Source: Zanthoxylum bungeanum
Taxonomy: Eukaryota; Streptophyta; Magnoliopsida; Sapindales; Rutaceae
Length of the DNA stretch: 64,000 bases
Assembly: GCA_019454045.1 (NCBI GenBank)
Contig: SKCR01049632.1
Span: forward strand, 248,001 to 312,000
Direction of reading: 5' to 3'
Part shown: piece after piece, positions 55,738 through 64,000 of the stretch
Position numbering within the stretch: the stretch's first letter is position 1
How the letters are laid out: each line of letters begins with the position of its first letter
The notes under the pieces: generated by a model
What the model saw: the letters and a program-made list of their open reading frames with translations, nothing else
Told to the model about the DNA's origin: nothing
The model's database searches: none
Made by a program: the position numbers and the translations under genes

Positions 55738-57717
55738 TGTAATACCACATGTAAAAAAAAAAAAAAATTCTTTTGAAAGTTTTTAAAAGGGGACAGTGGG
55801 AGACGTGTACGAAAAAATCAGCAAAGCAAAAATAAAGAAGATTCTCTCTCTCTCTTAAAATTTCATTTTTTCTCTCCTTTTGCCAAATCTTTAAACCGCC
55901 ACCGCCACTTCACCATCGACCTTCTGCCGCCACGCGCCAGACCACCGTGTAGCTGCCACCGTCAGCTTTTTAGCGCCACCGAGATCGACGCCATCGGACG
56001 CTGGACGCGCCTCCACGCGCCGACGGAAGGGGACGACACTTCACCGGCATTTCTGTATTTTCCGGCCACCTCCGGTCACTTCTGACGGCCACCTCCGGCG
56101 AGTGAACAATTTTCAGGCCGAGATCTTTCCAACGCCAGTGGTCACTTCCTGATCCGACATCGTTTGGGTTGTTTTCCGTTTTGTAATTACCGGTAATTCG
56201 GGATTTGTACTGGAAGTCGAGATCCGACCGTAGGATCAGCAATCCGAACGTATCAGATTGTTGCTCTCGATTATACGAGCGTTTTGGTATATATATCCAC
56301 CGTTGAAAGTATTTGATTGTGGGGCCCGCTTTTTGGTAGTGGGGCCCGCTTGTCTCGTTAAGAGTATCAGCAAGTTCCGAAGCCGTTCTTCGCTGTAATC
56401 CTTGAGATGTTGCTGACCAGTGGATCTTTCTTTGAGAGGTTTGGAGATCGTTGGAGCTCGATTCTTAGCGAGGAGATAGATATATTAAGGGCTTTTGCAT
56501 GGATAGAGGTAAGTACACTCTGTGGTGATTCTCTTAACATATTGTTTGATGATTGATGGTTGTTGTGAGAGTCGGTATATATAAATATAATGATATATTA
56601 TAATTATATATATTTATATTAAATATATTTTGTTGAGATATAATATTTAGATATTGAAAGCATGATAAATATGAAATCATGATTGTTGAGATGAGATTGA
56701 TGGATTGGATGTGAGATATGATTGTATTGGATGATGTGTGTTGTTGTGTTATGCAGCCGGGTTTTGTGTGATAGTGGTCGGAGATGAGATGTGATGATAC
56801 ATAAGGTGGTATGAGATTATGGAAAACCTTGGGAGTTGTGATAAGATACTCTCCTATTGTTTTTGATTTGATGGTAAACCTTGGAGTTGTGATGAGGTAC
56901 ACTTCCACTGGTTTGATATGGTGGAAGCCATGAGAGTTGTGATGAGGTACTCTCTCATTGGTTTCAATCCACTATTATACTTAGCCCGGATTTGCAACCA
57001 CGTTTGATGGATGTTTGTATTGTTGGGATGGATGATTGTTGTGATGATATTATAATATTGTTATTTTCATATATTGTATTATAAATAAATACATATATAT
57101 ATATATATACATATATACATATATATTTTATATGTTTGTTGGAAATTGATTGAGTAATCGATAGCATGAGAACACAATGGTGAATACTAATTTGAGATAT
57201 AATTGAAATATTGAGTACTATGTTATTTTGAGATGGGTTGATGGATGAAATGAGATGAGATGTCTTGTTGTGAGTATGTTCTGCCTGAGATAGCTGTTAT
57301 ATATTTAAACTGATATTTTCATATATTAATTATTATATATATATATATACATTCCTATTTTGTTGGTGAGGTCATGTTGAGAGAATGAGTGTTTACTTGC
57401 TAAGCTTTTTAAGCTCATTCCCCTCTTCCCCAAACATTTCAGGTAGTTCGCGAGAATAGCAGGAGCAGTACCAGATTTGGATCCACGTGCCACAGTTGTA
57501 TTTTCGGGTTGGTCCAGACATTCGAGTCGTCATTTGCATTTTGATCGAGTCTTGTGTTGTAAACCATAAAGGTTGTGTATACTTTATGAGTTTGTAATTT
57601 GTGATGTATTATTTGTGTGTTTTTAATTGGTTGATTTGGCATATAGAGTGCTCGAGCTGAAGTTTATCGCAGACCTCTTTCTAGGGTTGGGCCCGTCCTA
57701 GGGAGGGGGTCGTGACA
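55738..57717 (+). repeat. 5' LTR of D
   Basis: 1980 bp. Contains CT runs, a GC-rich block (55900-56060), a repeated GTGGGGCCCGCTT (near 56319 and 56338) and a three-unit GGAGTTGTGATGAGGTACTC-type tandem repeat (56825-56965). TA microsatellites lie near 57090 and 57335. The minus-strand ORFs here are shadows. Confidence 0.92.
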
Positions 57718-57720
57718 GTT

Positions 57721-57732
57721 TGGTATCAGAGC
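57721..57732 (+). other. Primer-binding site of D
   Basis: TGGTATCAGAGC, three bases after the LTR; initiator-methionine tRNA type, as usual for chromoviruses of this branch. Confidence 0.93.
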
Positions 57733-57804
57733 TTAGGGTTTTAGGTTCTGTAGACATATTGCATTGGATAAGAGTATTAAAAGGTAGTTTGTGTCTGTAG
57801 GAAA

Positions 57805-57852
57805 ATGTCTGGACGTGGCCGTGGTACTGGTACTCAACGTGGAGAGGGATAG
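57805..57852 (+). pseudogene. Gag start stub of D
   Basis: ATG at 57805 encodes MSGRGRGTGTQRGEG and then a TAG stop. Basic RGR-type starts are typical for gag of Tekay/Del elements. No further gag text follows. Confidence 0.65.
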
Positions 57853-58194
57853 TGTGACGATGGGTGAAAGTTTTCGAGGAATAATATAGAAAGACCTCAC
57901 ACTTAGTTGATAGATCTTGAATTTGATATAGCTTATCTGGTATTCCGCTGATTGTTGATGATATTGATGTATCTAGACTTTTACATCCAGTAGTTCTGAC
58001 AAGTTGCCCACATCGTTGTTCCTGTAGTTGTATCTGACGTGATTTCTATGGTTGTACCTAACATGAACCTTCTGTCGCAGTTATAACAACGTTGTGAGTT
58101 AGTAGGTCGAAGACATTAGAACTTTGGTGTTTGAGAGATGAGAAAGAAGACTTTGTTGATACTCACATATAATTAAACAATATTTATGATTACA
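57853..58194. other. Sequence between gag stub and antisense ORF
   Basis: No coding signal on either strand. It would be the 3' flank of the antisense ORF. Minus-strand ATCATAAAT just after the stop is the nearest polyadenylation-like string. No border repeats or target duplication of an inserted cassette were found. Confidence 0.4.
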
Positions 58195-59205
58195 TTATGG
58201 AATATAACAACTTGGTTGCGTTGCAAGGACAAGATCATCTTCGAATTGATAATCTTCCCATTGACGTTTCACGCGTAGAGACATAGGAATGAGGCCGTCG
58301 ATGATTTGGATTTCGAGACTGTCAGGAAACTTGATTTTATTGTAGCCCTGAACGATACTTCTATATGATTCTTCGATAGTAGTGAAGAGTTGCCAGTCTT
58401 TATCATTGGTATTGCTTTCTAGACTTCGACGGACTGAGTCTGCGGAGAGAGCTCTAAGATCACAGGATTGACGAAAAGTAATATCTACTGGGAAAATATC
58501 ATCGTAATCATAGTAAGCTCTAAGCTTCGGTCTTGATGGCCAACTAATGAGTCTCCAATTAGTGAGTTGACGTGATGGTATGATTCTTATAAGATGAATT
58601 GGGTGGTAAACGATTGAATAGTCATCCGACCATTCTGGAGTAATGGTTTCGATCCAGACGGTAATACTTTTGTGTCGTTTATACCATCGATGTAAAATAT
58701 TACTGACAAATGGAGGAAGTTCACTTAGGCTGGCTTCTGAGATACCAGGATAGTTGGGATGGATTGGACTTGGTCCAAGAATAAATCCATTTAGGAAACC
58801 AAGTTCAAACAAGGTGCCGAGACTCCACTGGCAAGGATTGAAGAAATCCTGACTGTTGATGAAAACTGTGGAATGGAATCTGTGATATCCACAGTGAACA
58901 ATCGCAGAATTATTTTTGTATTGGATTAAACCATATGTTTTTCCATTCCAAATGGTTCTAAGAATGTAACACCACCTCATGAAGTTGGTAGGAACTCTCG
59001 CCATGATATCCATTGCAATCTCTTTGAGCAAAAGAGTGGACGGAGCTTCATTGAGAGAATCGTAGATGTCTCTCCAAAGGTCTCGAACGTATTTAGAGTC
59101 TATAACTGCTCGATCTATTACTGGCCATTTACAAAGCTTTTGGTATATCACCTTCGCTCTGGTAGATTTTGAGCATGGGTTAGGATTGGCAGAGGAGGAT
59201 GCCAT
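58195..59205 (-). CDS. Unrecognised 336-residue protein, antisense cargo of element D
   Basis: Intact frame from ATG at 59205 to a stop at 58195-58197. It starts MASSSANPNPCSKSTRAKV and is then a globular-looking sequence rich in W, Y, I and S, with no obvious signal peptide or membrane segment. Striking strings: KLCKWPVIDRAVIDSKYVRD, LLKEIAMDIMARVPTNFMRW, GTLFELGFLNGFILGPSPIH, RAYYDYDDIFPVDITF. There is no zinc finger, P-loop, RT, protease or integrase motif. I do not recognise the family. It is carried opposite to the host element, between a gag stub and the integrase. A captured host gene, an element-specific accessory ORF (antisense ORFs are known in some Tat-type elements) or a viral relic are all possible. 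Its integrity inside an element that has lost most other genes argues for recent acquisition or selection. Confidence 0.75.
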   Translation of the reverse strand: MASSSANPNPCSKSTRAKVIYQKLCKWPVIDRAVIDSKYVRDLWRDIYDSLNEAPSTLLLKEIAMDIMARVPTNFMRWCYILRTIWNGKTYGLIQYKNNSAIVHCGYHRFHSTVFINSQDFFNPCQWSLGTLFELGFLNGFILGPSPIHPNYPGISEASLSELPPFVSNILHRWYKRHKSITVWIETITPEWSDDYSIVYHPIHLIRIIPSRQLTNWRLISWPSRPKLRAYYDYDDIFPVDITFRQSCDLRALSADSVRRSLESNTNDKDWQLFTTIEESYRSIVQGYNKIKFPDSLEIQIIDGLIPMSLRVKRQWEDYQFEDDLVLATQPSCYIP

Positions 59206-59790
59206 GAAAGAAATTTGAGTAATTCCTTAAGAACTCATGCATCTCTTTATAGGAAGATATATCTATAATTCTCCATGATCAGATACTTTCACAGTATTCA
59301 TGCATGATTGGAAATGATAATTATTGTCGCGATAATAGATGTAAAGCGGAAATATGTGGGACCTGGAAATCCTCTTTTTAGTAGTGGGAATCTTAAGATG
59401 TTGGATTATGCGTAAACTTCCAAAAGCTCTTTACAGATGTTGTTTGAGTATGACCCATTGGTGGAGCCCTTTTCTTTTGGAGACAGGATAGCTGGTTTGT
59501 AAGTTGCGGTACAGGTTAGGATAATAATAATTAGAGGCATTATTCATATGATGGTGAGTGTGAGATGTGTAATGATTGTAGAGTTTGAAATATTTTTCCA
59601 CTAAGAAACATCTGAATTTTTGGAGATAGACATGTTGGATAGAGTTTCTAAGTGACTATGATTGTACTATTGATTATCATTCTTGAAAGGTCAATGAAGT
59701 TACTGATACACCGAGTATGAAGAATGTGATTAATTTTTGAGAGTTAGACAGAGAATTTTTGAGGAGATGACATTGGTAAGTTTGACTTTT
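59206..59790. other. Region upstream of the antisense ORF
   Basis: Apart from the TATA-like box and the CGCG palindrome no feature is seen. From about 59760 plus-strand text becomes pol-like. The cassette border must lie between about 59340 and 59790. Confidence 0.4.
59243..59253 (-). promoter_or_regulatory. TATA-like box of the antisense ORF
   Basis: Minus strand CCTATAAAGAG, 38-48 nt upstream of the ATG at 59205, which would leave a very short 5' leader. About 120-130 nt upstream of the ATG lies the near-palindrome TTATTGTCGCGATAATA (plus 59321-59337). The promoter role is inferred from position only. Confidence 0.45.
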
Positions 59791-61272
59791 GGAATGTTCG
59801 ATAGTGGGAGTATTCTGGTCAATATGAAGGTTCGACCCACACCGTTAGAAAGAATTATTATAGCACAAGCGGTTTAACCTATTAAAAAAAATTGGAAAGC
59901 AGAGATTGGGAAGAATGAGATTACTACTTTCAGATTGAGTTCAGAGGATATATAACTATTTGGTAATAGGGTTGTAATATCACCTACTGGAACGCTTAAG
60001 TATGAGATCTTGGATGAGGCACACGATAATCATGGTTATATGAAATTTGAGAGCACTACGATGTTTATAAATCTAAAGAAGACTTATTGGAGGTTGTGAA
60101 TGAAGAGAGAGATTTAAGTGTTTATATCTCAGTGTTTAGTTTGTTAGTAGGTTATAGGAGAACATCAACAACCGGTTGGATTACTCCAGTCTTTAACTAG
60201 ACCTGAGTGGCCATGGGAAAATATCGTGATGGATTTTATGGTACGACTATCGAGGACACAGTTTGGTTATGATGCAATTTGTGTAATAGTGGATCGATTG
60301 TCTAGGTTTGCTCATTTCCTACCGATTCGAGTTACGTGGGGACTAGAGAGACTAGCAGAACTGTATGTGGAGCAGATTGTGCGGTTACATGGTGTACCCT
60401 TATCGATTGTATCGGATAGAGTTGTCGGATTTACTTCTCATTTTCGGGAGAGTTTCTGGAAGACTATCGGATCAAAGATTTCTACGAACGTCTCATTTCA
60501 TCTTCAGACTGACGAGCAGACAGAGCGGACTATTCAGACATTGGAGGACCTACTGAGATCGTGTGTTTTGACCTTTACTGGAGGATGGGATGATCATCTT
60601 CATTTGATAGAGTTTGCATACAACAACAGCTTTCAGGCAAGTATCGGTATGGCTCCATTTGAGGCATTGTATGGGAGGAGGTGCAGAACCCCTATTTGTT
60701 GGGGCGAGGTTGGAAATAGACAGATTCATGGCTCAGACTTGGTAGATATGACGTCAGAGAGAATCAGACTGATTCGATCTAGGTTGTTAGAGGTGCAGAG
60801 TCGACAGAAGAGTTATGCTGACGGTAGAAGGAAAGACATTGAGTTCCAAGTGGGGGATAAAGTCTTTTTGAAAGTCTCTCATTGGAAGGAAATTTTGAGA
60901 TTTGGCCGGAAAGGAAAGTTAATACCCCGCTTTATTGGTCCTTATGAGATATTGGAGAGAGTGGGCAATGTGGCTTATCGTCTGACATTACCATCGGAGT
61001 TGGAAAGGATTCACAATGTATTTCATGTGTCGATGCTGAAAAAGTACGTACCAGATCCTACTCACATCCTAGAGAACCAACCAGTCGAGCTGAGTGAGAA
61101 TATGACTTATGAAGAAAAGCCTGTGAAGATTTTAGAACGGAAGGTCCAAGAGTTGAGATCCAGGCAAATTCCCCTTGTAAAGGTCTTGTGGACAAATCAT
61201 CATATTCGAAAGGCAACTTGGGAATTGGAAAAAGATATGAAGGAAAAATATCCAGTATTATTTGAGGAATGA
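59791..61272 (+). pseudogene. Ty3/gypsy integrase with chromodomain-like tail (D)
   Basis: 59800-60225 gives end-of-pol text with stops, including EILDEAHDNHGYMKFESTTM, a damaged H2C2 zinc region. From about 60226 the frame is open to 61272 (348 codons). It has the integrase core with MDFMVRLSRTQFGYDAICVI, IVSDRVVGFTSHFRESFW and QTDEQTERTIQTLEDLL, so three acidic positions are kept. It continues with FQVGDKVFLKVS, FIGPYEILERVGNVAYRL and IHNVFHVSMLKKYVPD, and ends with PVKILERKVQELRSRQIPLV...VLWTNHH...ATWELEKDMKEKYP, the chromodomain-like tail of Tekay/Del chromoviruses. That tail guides insertion into chromatin. The N-terminal zinc domain is broken, so activity is unlikely. Confidence 0.9.
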
Positions 61273-61310
61273 GAAATTTCGGAGACGAAATTTTTGTAAG
61301 GTGGGTAGAT

Positions 61311-62650
61311 TGTAATACCACGTGTAAAAAAAAAAATTCTTTTAAAAGTTTTTAAAAGGGGACAATGGGAGACGTGTACGAAAAAATCAGCAAAGCAAAA
61401 ATAAAGAAGATTCTCTCTCTCTCTCTCCTAAAATTTCATTTTTTCTCTCCTTTTGCCAAATCTTTAAACCGCCGCCGCCACTTCACCGTCACGCACCGGA
61501 CCACCGTGTAGCTGCCGCCGTCAGCTTTCCAGCGCCACCGAGATCGACGCCATCGGACGCTGGACGCGCCTCCACGTGCCGACGGAGGGGGACGACACTT
61601 CACCGGCATTTCTGTATTTTCCGGCCCCCTCCGGTCACTTCTGACAGCCACCTCTGGCGAGTGAACACTTTTCAGGCCGAGATCTTTCCAACGCCAGTGG
61701 TCACTTCCTTATCCGACATCGTTTGGGTTGTTTTCCGTTTTGTAATTACCGGTAATTCGGGATTTGTACTGGAAGTCGAGATCCGACCGTAGGATCAGCG
61801 ATCCAAACGTATCAGATTGTTGCTCTCGATTATACGAGCGTTTTGGTATATATATCCACCGTTGAAAGTATTTGATTGTGGGGCCCGCTTTTTGGTAGTG
61901 GGGCCCGCTTGTCTCGTTAAGAGTATCAGCAAGTTCCGAAGCCGTTCTTCGCTGTAATCCTTGAGATGTTGCTGACCAGTGGATCTTTCTTTGAGAGGTT
62001 TGGAGATCGTTGGAGCTCGATTCTTAGCGAGGAGATAGATATATTAAGGGCTTTTGCATGGATAGAGGTAAGTACACTCTGTGGTGATTCTCTTAATATT
62101 GTTTGATGATTGATGGTTGTTGTGAGAGTCGGTATATATAAATATAATGATATATTATAATTATATATATATTTATATTAAATATATTTTGTTGAGATAT
62201 AATATTGAGATATTGAAAGCATGATAAATATGAAATCATGATTGTTGAGATGAGATTGATGGATTGGATGTGAGATATGATTGTATTGGATGATGTGTGT
62301 TGTTGTGTTATGCAGCCGGGTTTTGTATGATAGTGGTCGGAGATGAGATGTGATGATACATAAGGTGGTATGAGATTATGGAAAACCTTAGGAGTTGTGA
62401 TAAGATACTCTCCTATTGGTTTTTGATTTGATGGTAAACCTTGGGAGTTGTTATGAGGTACACTTCCACTGGTTTGATATGGTGGGAAGCCATGAGAGTT
62501 GTGATGAGGTACTCTCTCATTGGTTTCAATCCACTATTATACTTAGCCCGGATTTGCAACCATGTTTGATGGATGTTTGTATTGTTGTGGGATGATTGTT
62601 GTGATGATATTATAATATATGTTATTTTCATATATTGTATTATAATATAA

Positions 62651-62698
<48 letters not shown>

Positions 62699-63306
62699 CA
62701 TATGTATTTATATATGTTTGTTGGAAATTGATTGAGTAATCGATAGCATGAGAACACAATGGTGAATACTAATTTGAGATATAATTGAAATATTGAGTAC
62801 TATGTTATTTTGAGATGGGTTGATGGATGAAATGAGATGAGATGTGTTGTTGTGAGTATGTTCTGCCTGAGATAGCTATTATATATTTAAACTGATATTT
62901 TCATATATTAATTATTATATATATATATATATATATACATTCCTATTTTGTTGGTGAGGTCATGTTGAAAGAATGAGTGTTTACTTGCTGAGCTTTTTAA
63001 GCTCATTCCCCTCTTCCCCAAACATTTCAGGTAGTTCGCGAGAATAGTAGGAGCAGTACCAGATTTGGATCCACGTGCCACAGTTGTATTTTCGGGTTGG
63101 TCCAAACATTCGAGTCGTCATTTGCATTTTGATCGAGTCTTGTGTTGTAAACCATAAAGGTTGTGTATACTTTATGAGTTTGTAATTTGTGATGTATTAT
63201 TTGTGTGTTTTTAAATTGGTTGATTTGGCATATAGAGTGCTCGAGCTGAAGTTTATCGCGGACCTCTTTCTATGGTTGGGCCTGCCCTAGGGAGGGGGTC
63301 GTGACA
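61311..63306 (+). repeat. 3' LTR of D
   Basis: 1996 bp. Differs from the 5' LTR by scattered transitions, concentrated in the first 300 bp, and by TA-repeat length (62655-62700 longer). Preceded by the purine-rich GGTGGGTAGAT. Confidence 0.92.
62655..62699. repeat. TA microsatellite in the 3' LTR of D
   Basis: A run of about 20 TA units, much longer than the matching run near 57090 in the 5' LTR; a recent expansion. Confidence 0.85.
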
Positions 63307-64000
63307 TTCGACATGAAAGACTTAAGACCAGCTTAATATATTTTGGGAATGAAAATAGTTCGAGACAGACAGAACAAAAAGTTGTGGCTTTCACATGAGA
63401 GTTATATTGAACGAATAATCAGAAAATTCAATATATATAATGCCAAACCCGTCAGCATTCTGCTAGCACACCATTTTAAATTGAGCAAGCGTTCGTGTCC
63501 CTCATCCAAGAAAGAGATAGAGAAGATGTCATCAATACCATATTCTTAAGCATTTTGAAGCCTAATGTGTGTTATGGTATGTACCAGGCTAGATATTGCT
63601 CTTCCAGTGGGTCTAGTGAGCCGTTTTCTCTCTAACCTAGGAAAACAACACTAGGAAACAGTCAAATGGATTCTTAGGTACCTCAAGGGTACATCGAAGT
63701 TATGTCTGTGCTACAGGGGAGTTGATCCAATCATGGAAGGCTATACATATTCAGATATGGCAGGAGATCTTGATGGCAGGAAATCTACATCAAGTTTCAT
63801 CTACACTTTTACAGGGGGCTGTGTCATGGAAGTCAAGATTGCAGAGGTGTATTGCATTGTCCACAACAAAAGCTGAGTATATTACAGCAGCGGAAGCAGG
63901 AAAGGAAATGTTGTGGTTAAATCGTTTTCTCCAAGAATTATAGATCAAGCAGACATAATACAAGATACATTGTGACAGTCAGAGTGCTCTGGACTTGAGC
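63307..64000 (+). pseudogene. E RT end and RNase H, cut by window edge
   Basis: Continues the second RT copy after D: KIVRDRQNKKLWLSHESYIE, then TRLDIALPVGLVSRF-like text in broken frames. RNase H motifs follow: YTDSDMAGDLDGRKS-like (shifted), AVSWKSRLQRCIALSTTKAEY and CDSQSALDL. It lies next to the expected polypurine tract and 3' LTR, which are beyond the window. Confidence 0.88.

Larger units (their letters stand above)
55738..63306 (+). mobile_element. Non-autonomous Tekay/Del-like chromovirus D with antisense cargo ORF
   Basis: 7569 bp. LTRs are 55738-57717 (1980 bp) and 61311-63306 (1996 bp), TGTAATACCAC to GGGGTCGTGACA. Flanking 5-mers TTCCA and TTCGA differ once; the paralogous empty site reads TTCGA. 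It has the primer site TGGTATCAGAGC (57721-57732), a 15-codon gag stub, and integrase plus chromodomain-like tail before the 3' LTR. Gag, protease, RT and RNase H are missing. In their place is about 1.9 kb that includes a 336-codon ORF on the opposite strand. Confidence 0.9.
24637..64000 (+). mobile_element. Old copia element E, host of five later insertions
   Basis: A decayed plus-strand copia element, related to F in leader, gag and pol. Its order can be followed across insertions: LTR/leader 24637-25574; gag 25575-26096 and 33712-33992; protease and pre-integrase 40158-40760; integrase and RT 42845-44806; duplicated integrase-RT 44815-46036, 55591-55737 and from 63307; RNase H to the window end. 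Stops and frameshifts are frequent. Elements A, B, a solo LTR, C and D interrupt it. Its 3' LTR is beyond the window. Confidence 0.88.

Noticed and set aside
56534..57642. Minus-strand ORFs in the LTRs of D
   Set aside because: They translate AT-rich and TA-repeat DNA; no similarity to a protein.
58195..59205. Calling the antisense ORF an endogenous viral gene
   Set aside because: No movement-protein, coat, replicase or protease motif was recognised; the label would be a guess.

Overview
This window is nuclear DNA from a flowering plant, probably a eudicot. It has one plant-specific receptor-kinase gene with no introns in its coding part. Around it are plant-type Ty1/copia and Ty3/gypsy retrotransposons (tRNA-iMet primer sites, TG...CA long terminal repeats, 5-bp target duplications) and two hAT-type MITEs with 8-bp target duplications. 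No rRNA or tRNA genes, CRISPR arrays or bacterial features were seen. The species cannot be named from the sequence.

Layout. 1-544: decayed transposon-associated coding fragment. 545-1967: truncated LTR of a Tat/Ogre-like family. 1968-3859: minus-strand gypsy remnant (gag start, leader, LTR) split by a 480-bp hAT MITE. 3860-6312: deleted minus-strand copia element whose LTR lies 92 bp from the host gene. 6404-14352: a G-type lectin S-receptor-like kinase gene, cut between its membrane anchor and kinase domain by a complete, very young Tork-type copia element (7892-13375) with one intact 1320-codon gag-pol frame. 14353-16261: gene flank and an LTR-like remnant. 16270-22840: a second hAT MITE, itself split by a nearly pristine gag-only Sirevirus-like element (16833-22607). 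23040-24333: solo LTR. About 24637-64000: one old, decayed copia element (here 'E') that acted as a landing pad.

E can be followed through six pieces. Its gag is split by A (26097-33706, no coding capacity) and B (33993-40157, chimeric). Its protease/integrase is split by a solo LTR (40761-42839). Its integrase-RT part carries a 1.6-kb direct duplication. The second copy is split by C (46037-55590, minus strand, nearly full length) and D (55738-63306, a Tekay/Del-like chromovirus derivative). E runs off the right edge in RNase H.

Most notable points. (i) D has lost gag, protease and RT but carries an intact, unrecognised 336-codon ORF antisense to the element, with a TATA-like box. (ii) A has a perfect target duplication, yet its 5' LTR starts 1.8 kb inside the family's U3, at a TG that follows a purine tract; this looks like an alternative plus-strand priming event. 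(iii) The receptor kinase reads open on both sides of the young insertion. Empty alleles may therefore exist, and the interrupted gene could encode a kinase-less membrane receptor. The A, B and C elements share a 2.4-2.6-kb LTR family. E and the intact Tork element are relatives.
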